Source of the DNA: Acidobacteriota bacterium
GTDB taxonomy: Bacteria > Acidobacteriota > Thermoanaerobaculia > Thermoanaerobaculales > Sulfomarinibacteraceae
NCBI GenBank assembly: GCA_030637805.1
Contig: DAOWFV010000250.1
Location: 1 to 6,870, forward strand
Direction of reading: 5' to 3'
Length of the DNA: 6,870 nt
This document shows, piece after piece, positions 1-5,654 of this stretch (position 1 is its first letter; each line of letters begins with the position of its first letter). The translations under genes and the position numbers were made by a program. The notes below the pieces were generated by a model that did no database searches, was not told the DNA's origin, and worked only from the letters and a program-made list of their open reading frames with translations.

Positions 1-1486
1 ATCGGGTCAAGGCCCCGCCCTTCCGCGCCGGAATCCCTGCCAAGGCTGAGCGTGCACCGGCGGGGTCGAGAACGGAAAGGCAGGCCTCGGCGTGGAGCAG
101 TTGCACCTCGTCGCCAAGGGCCCCCGGGGCGATACCGGCCAGGAGCTTGCGGACCTCAAACCCGGCAAGGTCGTCGAGGCGCCCGCGCGCCCAGGCCTCC
201 AGATCGGACGAATCCCCACTTCCCAAAGCGAGGTGAAGAAGGTGGCGGGGATCCTCCCGGTCAAAGAGCCCCGCCACCTCAGTGTGGAGCGGATCGAGAG
301 CGAGCGGGCTGATCTCGGCGAGGCGCCACCTGCCGTCGCTCTCGACCACCGGCAGGGCCGCTCGCCGGCGTTCCAGCTCGGCGGGCGAAAGGCCCGATTG
401 CAGGGCGACAAAACCCTCTGGAAGACCATCCGTCGCCAGCGCGAGAATGCGGGCAAGCGGCTCTCGGTCGGATGCAACCGTTGGCCCCCCCGCCTTCTTT
501 CGCGTGGTCTCAAAAACCATGCGCGCGGATTCGGTCAAAGCCTGACGGTCCGCGAGATCAAAGGGGTTGAATCGCCCCTGCCGCTGTTCGACCAGCTGAC
601 GAGCCCGCTCGATGGAGACACCGGCCACCGCCAGGTGGCGGGCGAGGTGTTCGGAATCGAATCCCGGCGGGACGGGTGGGTGCCAGCCATCAGGGAACGT
701 GCCGAACGCCGCTGCGCTGCAGCCTTCCCGCTGGGTCCAGCGGGCCACCGACGCCAGGTCCTTCTGCCGAAGGGCCCCAGCCACGATCATCGCCACCGGC
801 CCACCGAGAACCGGCACCGGCGCCGTGTCCCCTCCTTCGATGCCGGCCAGCCACGACCAGGCCGGCCGGCGACGACGACGGATGCCAGACCACAATGCAG
901 CGGCGAAGCGCTGCGCGAGGTCGAGAATCGGAACCGACCAGTAGCTCGCCTCGCCCTCCTCGGGGAACGGGGGCAAATCCCACCGAATGGCCCACAGGTT
1001 TCTCGCCGTGGCCAAGTCGAGTGGCCGCGGCAGCTCGCGGAGCTGCCGGGAAACGGCCGCTTCGAGAAAGAAGCCGGGTTCGTCCCGTCCGGCGCCGATC
1101 ATTTCCTCGGGGAGTCCAACGGCCTCGGCAATCCCCGACAGTACCGCGGTCCTGGTTGTCTCCGCAGCGGCCTCGCCTCCGCCGAGCCGGGCGGAGACTC
1201 TTGAAAGCGATACCGGGAATCGCGGTAGGATCGCCTGGAGTCCGTCCTCCGTGCGTACCGCCCTGGCCCTCCGCACGGCGGCACGCCCCGGCCACAGGTC
1301 GAACTCCGCGAGAATCGAGGCGGCCGCGGTGAGCTGCACCGCGAGGCGAAAACGATCGCGGCGTGAGAGCGACGCCATGGCGACAGGATCACCGGCCACG
1401 GAAATCTCGACCGACGCACCTCTCACGACCGGCACGGGCACCGCTGGATGATCGACCAACAGGGCAGCGGGCGTGGGGAGCCTCAT
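1..1486 (-). CDS. Large protein of unknown function, 3' end beyond the left edge; possible degenerate STAND/TPR-type regulator
   Basis: I translated this frame codon by codon. It is open for 495 codons from ATG at 1486 to the left edge, with no stop, so the C-terminus is missing. The ATG overlaps the aroA stop as ATGA, which supports this start and translational coupling. I do not recognise the family. Visible parts are: residues 40-110, faintly like a protein-kinase C-lobe (FRLAVQLTAAASILAEF, then LWPG where the catalytic loop would be) but without HRD or DFG; RRRRR at 203-207 between Trp-rich stretches; about 277-320, resembling the lid of STAND ATPases (ERARQLVEQRQGRFNPFDL); about 346-395, resembling a winged helix (LPVVESDGRWRLAEISPLA); and 397-495, helical and TPR-like (EVQLLHAEACLSVLDPAGAR). 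No P-loop GxxxxGK[ST] is present. There is no signal peptide or clear membrane segment, and lysine is rare. The frame itself is near certain. The domain reading is a guess, and a sigma-54 or DNA-binding module could lie beyond the edge. Confidence 0.82.
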   Translation of the reverse strand, partial: MRLPTPAALLVDHPAVPVPVVRGASVEISVAGDPVAMASLSRRDRFRLAVQLTAAASILAEFDLWPGRAAVRRARAVRTEDGLQAILPRFPVSLSRVSARLGGGEAAAETTRTAVLSGIAEAVGLPEEMIGAGRDEPGFFLEAAVSRQLRELPRPLDLATARNLWAIRWDLPPFPEEGEASYWSVPILDLAQRFAAALWSGIRRRRRPAWSWLAGIEGGDTAPVPVLGGPVAMIVAGALRQKDLASVARWTQREGCSAAAFGTFPDGWHPPVPPGFDSEHLARHLAVAGVSIERARQLVEQRQGRFNPFDLADRQALTESARMVFETTRKKAGGPTVASDREPLARILALATDGLPEGFVALQSGLSPAELERRRAALPVVESDGRWRLAEISPLALDPLHTEVAGLFDREDPRHLLHLALGSGDSSDLEAWARGRLDDLAGFEVRKLLAGIAPGALGDEVQLLHAEACLSVLDPAGARSALAGIPARKGGALTR

Positions 1487-2766
1487 CGGCTGCCCCGTTC
1501 CCGGTTCTCAAGCAACCGATCCCACATCTCCCAGAATCCCGGAAACGATTTCGCAACGCAGTTCGGGTCGTCCAACTCGAGGGGACCCGCAGCCAGCGCC
1601 GCTACCGCCATCGCCATAGCGATTCGGTGGTCCCCCGCCGCGGTTACCGGGCGTGGGGCGTCGGTTTTGCGGTGCATCGGAGCATCGACCACCAGAGATG
1701 ACCCGTCCTCCCTCACCTGTGCACCGAGACGTTGCAGGTTGTCGACCATCACCGCGAGCCGGTTGCTCTCCTTGTGCTGCAGGTGTTCGAGACCGCTGAA
1801 TCGAGATCCGGCGGGACCCGCCGCGCCGATCACGACGACGGCCGGAAAGAGGTCCGGGCTGTCGCCGAGATCGGCGACCACGGGAGCCCGGGCGGGGCCG
1901 AAGACCGTCAGGCGATCGGCCTTTTCCTCGATCTCGATCCCGGCGCGCGATAGGACGCCCAGCACCGCGCGGTCCGCCTGTCTACTTCTCAGATCGAGCG
2001 GGCCCAGGTCCACCGACCCACCCGCCACCCCGACTGCCGCCACGACGAAGGCGGCTGCCGACCAGTCGCCCTCCACCGGGAAACGGCTCGCACGGAGGGG
2101 TACCGGTGCAACCCGCCACCGGCGACGGTCGTCACTGGAAGTCACCTCGCCGCCGAACGCTCGCAGCACATCTTCGGTGAGATCGAGGTAGGGGGCCGAG
2201 GGAAGCGGTCCCTCGACCTCCAGGGCGAGGCCGCGGCGCATCAAGGGTGCGGCCATCAACAACGAGGAAACAAATTGGGAGGACACCTCGGGGCGCACTG
2301 TCACCGCACCCCCTTCGAGGGTCCGGCCCTCCACAGCTACCGGCAGACATCCGTTCTCCGAGTGCAGCTCCGCACCGAGCTCCTCGAGGGGGTGGAGAAG
2401 CTGGCGCAAGGGACGCTCCCGCAGGCGTGGGCTGCCGTCGATCGTGCAACTCCCCGGACTGGCGGCGAGGAGTCCTAGAATCAGGCGGGCCCCGGTTCCC
2501 GAGTCGCCGAGGTCGAGCCGCACCGACCCCGGGGGCGTGGTCCGCTCTCCGACCTCGATGTCCTCGTGCCACTCGACCCGCCACCCCGCCTCGGCGAGGG
2601 CTGCGGCGAGAATTCGTGTGTCGCCGCAGTCCAGCGGTGACACCACCGTCCCACCGCCAGCCGCCGCAGCCGCCACCAACGCCCGATTGGTCAGGCTCTT
2701 TGAGGCGGGCAGGTCCACGGTTGAGCGTAGATCCGATCGGGGACCCGGGAGCAGGCCGGAAATCAT
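1483..2766 (-). CDS. aroA: 3-phosphoshikimate 1-carboxyvinyltransferase (EPSP synthase)
   Basis: This 427-residue cytoplasmic enzyme transfers the enolpyruvyl group of PEP to shikimate-3-phosphate, the sixth step of the shikimate pathway. The length is normal for the family. Family motifs occur in order: LPASKSLTNRA (Lys23, Ser24, Arg28, substrate binding), LGDSGTGAR (86-94), RLRERP (114-119), SSQ (162-164), VEGDWSAAAF (231-240), PDLFPAV with the probable catalytic Asp305, HKESNR (Lys332, Glu333, Arg336), DHRIAMA (379-385) and AKSFPGF with Lys406. All expected PEP and phosphate ligands appear present. One oddity is Asp88, where the first signature usually has Asn. The start ATG overlaps the stop of the lpxH-like gene as ATGA, and the TGA overlaps the next gene's ATG the same way. 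It is therefore probably co-translated in a three-gene unit. No other aro gene is in view. Confidence 0.96.
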   Translation of the reverse strand: MISGLLPGPRSDLRSTVDLPASKSLTNRALVAAAAAGGGTVVSPLDCGDTRILAAALAEAGWRVEWHEDIEVGERTTPPGSVRLDLGDSGTGARLILGLLAASPGSCTIDGSPRLRERPLRQLLHPLEELGAELHSENGCLPVAVEGRTLEGGAVTVRPEVSSQFVSSLLMAAPLMRRGLALEVEGPLPSAPYLDLTEDVLRAFGGEVTSSDDRRRWRVAPVPLRASRFPVEGDWSAAAFVVAAVGVAGGSVDLGPLDLRSRQADRAVLGVLSRAGIEIEEKADRLTVFGPARAPVVADLGDSPDLFPAVVVIGAAGPAGSRFSGLEHLQHKESNRLAVMVDNLQRLGAQVREDGSSLVVDAPMHRKTDAPRPVTAAGDHRIAMAMAVAALAAGPLELDDPNCVAKSFPGFWEMWDRLLENRERGSR

Positions 2767-3512
2767 GCCTCGGTCCGCGGCACGGCGGGTTTCAACGTGG
2801 AATCGACGTGCCCCCAGTCACCGCCCGATTCCACCAGCACGCAACATCGAGTCTCGAGCCAGGCTGGGATTATCAGTGCCAGGCGATCGCCGTCGCGGCA
2901 CTCCCAGGCCGTGTGGAAGTGGCCCCAAAAAACCACATCCACACCCTCGGACCAGGCCTCCTCTGCGCAGAGCCGAAGATCCTCGACGGGCTTGGTGTAA
3001 CGGAACTTGCGGTTGGTCGTGGCGAGGTGGGCCTCCATCCGCCGTACGATCGTTACCGCCAGCGAGCGGGGCAGGAGGCGGGCCCAGAGGCGCGCAATTC
3101 TGGACTTGGAGACGGTCGACCAGAAGCGATACTGAAGATCGCGCCGATTCACGAGATCACCGTGCACGAGACGATATCTCCTCGGCCCTGCCGAGAACCC
3201 GTAGCGACGGCCAGACCAGTCGAGCTCTTCATCCAGCTCCGCCTCGTCGAGAAAGAAGTCGCGGTTGCCCTCCACGACGACGACCCGAACACCCTGGAGG
3301 CGGGCCTCCCGCCAGGCAGCCATCACCTGGCGAACGCCAGAGGTCCAGAACTTCGACATCCCGATGAGGTACTGGAAGGCGTCGCCGAGATAGAGGATCT
3401 CCCCCACCCCGTCGGCGACCGCCCGGCCGATCAGCGCAGTCATCTCGCCCGCGTCCCCGGGGCGCTGGCCGACGTGCGCGTCGGCGATGATCAGCCGCTT
3501 CATGGCGGTCAT
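2763..3512 (-). CDS. lpxH: LpxH-like calcineurin-family metallophosphoesterase (probable UDP-2,3-diacylglucosamine pyrophosphatase)
   Basis: This is a 249-residue protein from ATG 3512. All five metal-binding blocks of the calcineurin fold are present with LpxH-like wording: DAH (Asp11, His13), GDAF (Asp44), GNRDF (Asn83, Arg84), VHGD (His117) and GHFH (His198, His200). GNRDF rather than the generic GNHD, together with the length of about 240-250 residues, points to LpxH. LpxH hydrolyses UDP-2,3-diacylglucosamine to lipid X plus UMP at the inner-membrane surface during lipid A synthesis. There is no signal peptide. A basic helical stretch (about 136-160, RIARLWARLLPR) could be the membrane- and lipid-binding lid. 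The start is uncertain: the family usually begins MKxLxxSDxH, which favours ATG 3503 (MKRLIIADAH), while ATG 3512 adds MTA. Neither has a Shine-Dalgarno sequence. A strong hairpin ends 15 bases upstream. The stop overlaps aroA. Another phosphodiesterase or phosphatase of the same fold is the main alternative. Confidence 0.85.
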   Translation of the reverse strand: MTAMKRLIIADAHVGQRPGDAGEMTALIGRAVADGVGEILYLGDAFQYLIGMSKFWTSGVRQVMAAWREARLQGVRVVVVEGNRDFFLDEAELDEELDWSGRRYGFSAGPRRYRLVHGDLVNRRDLQYRFWSTVSKSRIARLWARLLPRSLAVTIVRRMEAHLATTNRKFRYTKPVEDLRLCAEEAWSEGVDVVFWGHFHTAWECRDGDRLALIIPAWLETRCCVLVESGGDWGHVDSTLKPAVPRTEA

Positions 3513-3527
3513 GGTAACGCACAAAGA

Positions 3528-3553
3528 GGGGGACGGGCCTCGGCCCGTCCCCC
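3528..3553 (-). terminator. Strong GC-rich hairpin after serC, probable terminator or leader hairpin
   Basis: GGGGGACGGGCC and its exact reverse complement GGCCCGTCCCCC are separated by two bases, giving a perfect 12-bp inverted repeat. It lies 23 bases after the serC stop. Read on the minus strand, it is followed by TCTTTGTG, a short and interrupted T tract, so it is a plausible but not textbook intrinsic terminator. On the opposite strand the hairpin is followed by CAAAG with no T run, so it should work in the serC direction only. Its distal edge is only 15 bases from the first ATG of the lpxH-like gene. It may therefore also act as a 5' leader structure or an RNA-stabilising end. Confidence 0.7.
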
Positions 3554-3576
3554 AAAGTCAGATTCTTGAGCTGCGA

Positions 3577-4662
3577 TCAGCCGTTGTTCCGCGCGAACTC
3601 CTCCATGAACTCGGCCAGCACCTCCACACCCTCCGGCGGCATGGCGTTGTAAATCGACGCGCGGCAGCCGCCAACGGAGCGGTGGCCTTTGAGGCCGACC
3701 ATGCCCGCAGCCTTTGCCTCAGCAACGAACTTTGCCTCCAACTCCTCACTCGGCAGGCGGAAAACCACATTCATGTAAGAGCGGCTGTCGGCATCCACGG
3801 GGCAGTTGTAAAACTTCGGATGCGCTGCCATTACCCCATAGAGCCGATCGCCCTTGGCTCGATTGCGTCTCTCCATCGCCTCCAACCCGCCCTGGTCCTT
3901 CACCCATTGGAGCACGTTACGCACCATGTAGATCGAAAAGGACGGGGGTGTGTTGTAGAGCGAATTCTTCTCCGAGTAGGTCGTGTACGAGAGCATCGTG
4001 GGCAGGTTCCCGTTCGCGTGCGCGAGCCACGACTTGCGCAGGATCACGATGGTGACGCCTGCGGGGCCGATGTTCTTTTGGGCCCCCGCATAGATGAGAT
4101 GAAATCGATTGGCGTCGAAGGGCCGCCAGAGGAAATCCGACGACATATCGGCCACCAGTGGCACCGTCCCGGTATCCGGGAAGGAGTGGAACTGGGTGCC
4201 CTTGATCGTGTTGTTGCTGGTGATGTGAACGTACGCTGCGTTCGGGTCGAGGTCGTACCCCGAAACTGGCGGGATACGGGTGAAGCCGTCGTTCTCGCTC
4301 GACGCTGCCACGCGACCCGAGGCGACGATATTCGCCTCCTTGAGTGCCTTCTGCGACCAGGTGCCGGTGTTCACGTAGTCCGCAGATCCGCCGGCGGGAA
4401 TGAAGTTCATTGCCAGCATCGCAAACTGGAGCGAGGCGCCGCCCTGGAGGAAGAGGACCTGGTGGTCGTCGTCGAGGTCAAGGAGCTCGGTCAGGAGTCC
4501 GATGGCTCCTTGGTGGACCGCGTCATACTCGGGCGAGCGGTGCGAGGTCTCCATTACCGACATTCCGGTGCCTTCCCAGTCGGGGATCTCGGCCTTGGCC
4601 CGCTCCAGAGCGGGCGCTGGCAGAGTGGCGGGTCCGGCGTAGAAGTTCCAGGTATGAGTCAT
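3577..4662 (-). CDS. serC: Phosphoserine aminotransferase
   Basis: This 361-residue PLP enzyme of fold type I (class V aminotransferase) transfers the amino group of glutamate to 3-phosphohydroxypyruvate to give O-phosphoserine. The length matches the family (about 360). Motifs seen: NFYAGPATLP at the N-terminus (6-15), SHRS (40-43, substrate phosphate), QGGAS (73-77, cofactor phosphate), Trp102 (stacks on PLP in the family), ADMSSD with Asp172 (pyridinium nitrogen), YAGAQKNIGPAG with the Schiff-base Lys196, and GLKGHRSVGGCRASIYNA (323-340), the SerC-specific C-terminal signature with the phosphate-binding His-Arg pair. The start is supported by AGGAGG five bases upstream (4668-4673) and by the family's N-terminal wording. 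It sits 35 bases after serA, so the two consecutive pathway enzymes are almost certainly co-transcribed. SerC can also serve PLP synthesis, but the serA neighbour favours serine. Confidence 0.97.
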   Translation of the reverse strand: MTHTWNFYAGPATLPAPALERAKAEIPDWEGTGMSVMETSHRSPEYDAVHQGAIGLLTELLDLDDDHQVLFLQGGASLQFAMLAMNFIPAGGSADYVNTGTWSQKALKEANIVASGRVAASSENDGFTRIPPVSGYDLDPNAAYVHITSNNTIKGTQFHSFPDTGTVPLVADMSSDFLWRPFDANRFHLIYAGAQKNIGPAGVTIVILRKSWLAHANGNLPTMLSYTTYSEKNSLYNTPPSFSIYMVRNVLQWVKDQGGLEAMERRNRAKGDRLYGVMAAHPKFYNCPVDADSRSYMNVVFRLPSEELEAKFVAEAKAAGMVGLKGHRSVGGCRASIYNAMPPEGVEVLAEFMEEFARNNG

Positions 4663-4667
4663 CGTGC

Positions 4668-4673
4668 CCTCCT
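4668..4673 (-). promoter_or_regulatory. Shine-Dalgarno of serC (AGGAGG)
   Basis: A perfect AGGAGG lies five bases before the serC ATG at 4662 and fixes that start. It contrasts with the lpxH-like, aroA and left-edge genes, which lack such a site. Confidence 0.85.
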
Positions 4674-4681
4674 AAGCTAGT

Positions 4682-4697
4682 CCGGTTTTCTCACCGG
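4682..4697 (-). other. Small stem-loop in the serA-serC gap
   Basis: CCGGT and ACCGG form a 5-bp stem around a GAGAAA loop, directly after the serA TAG stop. No T tract follows, so it is unlikely to terminate transcription. It may modulate coupling or RNA processing between serA and serC, or it may be chance. It lies 8 bases or more ahead of the serC ribosome binding site. Confidence 0.35.
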
Positions 4698-5579
4698 CTA
4701 GGCGGTCTGTTGGTCGAAGTCCTCGAGAATTCTGACCACAACGTCGCCGATACGCAACATGTTTTCCCTGCTCGAGGCGCCGAGGTGCGGCGTCATGAGG
4801 ACGTTCGGGGCGTCGTAGAGCGGGCAGGAGGCATCCGGTGGATCAGAGTACCAGACGTCGGTGGCGTACGCCCGCACCCTCTCCGACTTCAGGGCCTCGA
4901 CCATGTCCTCTTCGTTCACGCAGCCGCCGCGAGCAGTGTTGATGATCACCACCCCGTCCTTCATCTGCGCCATGGTTTCGGTGTTGATCATGCCCCTGGT
5001 CTGATCGGTGAGCGGGACGTGCAGGGACAGGTAATCAGCCTGCGCGAAGAGCTCTTCCAAACTCACCAGGTCGACGCACTCGTGGCTCTTGAGCAGAGGA
5101 TCGTAGGCGATGACCCGCATCCCGAAGGCGATCGCCCGCCGGGCGAGCTCCGTCCCGATGTTACCGGCGCCGATAAGACCGAGGGTCTTGCCCATGAGCT
5201 CGGTGCGTTTGAGCTGTTTCTTCAGCCACTCCCGCTCCTTCATGCCCATGTGTCCTTCGACCAACCGGGTCGGCACGGCGATCATCAGTGCGAAGGCAAG
5301 CTCCGCGACCGCCACCGCCGAGGCCTCGGCCGTGTTGAAGACCTGGATTCCCTTGGACCGGGCATAGTCGACATCGATATTGTCGAGCCCGACGCCGCCG
5401 CGAATGATGAGGCGCAGCTTCTTCGCCTGGTCGATGTAGTCACGGGTGCACTTCGTCTTCGAACGGACGAGAACGACGTCCACATCGGCTACCTGTTCCT
5501 TGTCATCGGTGATCTCCCCGAAGGCCTCGAGCTTCGCGGGCAAGGACGGATCGAACGCGTCGGAAATGAGTATCTTCAT
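4698..5579 (-). CDS. serA: D-3-phosphoglycerate dehydrogenase, short form without ACT domain
   Basis: This 293-residue D-2-hydroxyacid dehydrogenase oxidises 3-phosphoglycerate to 3-phosphohydroxypyruvate with NAD, the first step of serine synthesis. Evidence: RGGVGLDNID (60-69), the PGDH-type substrate loop with Arg60; the Rossmann motif GAGNIG (137-142) and Asp160 at the end of the second strand, which implies NAD rather than NADP; NTARGG with catalytic Arg217; and TPHLGASSREN with catalytic His265, the wording typical of PGDH. The catalytic acid position, normally Glu, is Asp246 (DVWYSDPP). The protein ends about 28 residues after His265, so it has neither the ACT nor the ASB regulatory domain. 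Serine feedback by the classical ACT route is therefore not expected. AGGAGG (5584-5589) supports the ATG at 5579. Placement just before serC strengthens the assignment over another 2-hydroxyacid dehydrogenase. Confidence 0.93.
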   Translation of the reverse strand: MKILISDAFDPSLPAKLEAFGEITDDKEQVADVDVVLVRSKTKCTRDYIDQAKKLRLIIRGGVGLDNIDVDYARSKGIQVFNTAEASAVAVAELAFALMIAVPTRLVEGHMGMKEREWLKKQLKRTELMGKTLGLIGAGNIGTELARRAIAFGMRVIAYDPLLKSHECVDLVSLEELFAQADYLSLHVPLTDQTRGMINTETMAQMKDGVVIINTARGGCVNEEDMVEALKSERVRAYATDVWYSDPPDASCPLYDAPNVLMTPHLGASSRENMLRIGDVVVRILEDFDQQTA

Positions 5580-5583
5580 GGTT

Positions 5584-5589
5584 CCTCCT
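5584..5589 (-). promoter_or_regulatory. Shine-Dalgarno of serA (AGGAGG)
   Basis: GAGGAGGAACC directly precedes the serA ATG at 5579, with AGGAGG four bases from the start codon. It is the only conventional signal in the gap; the rest is taken up by the heptamer array. Confidence 0.85.
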
Positions 5590-5599
5590 CGTGGTTTGT

Positions 5600-5654
5600 C
5601 ATCTCAGGTCTCAGGCCACACAGGTCTCAGGTCTCACAGGTCTCAAAGGTTTCA
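5600..5654 (-). repeat. Degenerate tandem array of the heptamer TGAGACC
   Basis: On the minus strand, 55 bases split into seven units: TGAAACC, TGAGACC, TGAGACC, TGAGACC, TGTGGCC, TGAGACC, TGAGATG. Dinucleotide spacers TT or TG follow units 1, 2 and 4. Four of the seven units are identical. The first unit contains the TGA stop of the DUF1015 gene, and the array ends ten bases before the serA Shine-Dalgarno. Because units step by 7 or 9 bases, TGA appears in all three forward frames across the array. The units all point the same way, so they do not form a hairpin with one another. The function is unknown. Replication slippage of a short intergenic repeat, similar in style to the heptameric short tandem repeats of some cyanobacteria, would explain the form. 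Confidence 0.8.

Noticed and set aside
92..1204. Plus-strand open frame of 370 codons
   Set aside because: It is exactly in register with the minus-strand gene from 1486, has no recognisable motif, and its composition matches the other antisense mirror frames. The minus frame is longer, fully open and starts at an aroA overlap.
690..1295. Minus-strand open frame of 201 codons, and a similar one at 7-513
   Set aside because: Both lie in another frame inside the 495-codon gene and are rich in Arg, Gly, Ser and Pro, typical of out-of-frame reading in high-GC DNA.
3522..3524. TTG at 3524 as the start of the LpxH-like protein
   Set aside because: It adds residues not expected in the family and lies almost against the hairpin. 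ATG 3512 or 3503 fits the N-terminal motif better.
3487..4680. Plus-strand open frame of 397 codons opposite serC
   Set aside because: It mirrors serC codon for codon and shows no domain. serC has complete family motifs and a strong ribosome binding site.
5600..5654. CRISPR array or promoter operator interpretation of the heptamer repeats
   Set aside because: The units are 7 bases with 0-2 base spacers, far too short for CRISPR, and no -35/-10 pair is visible in the gap.
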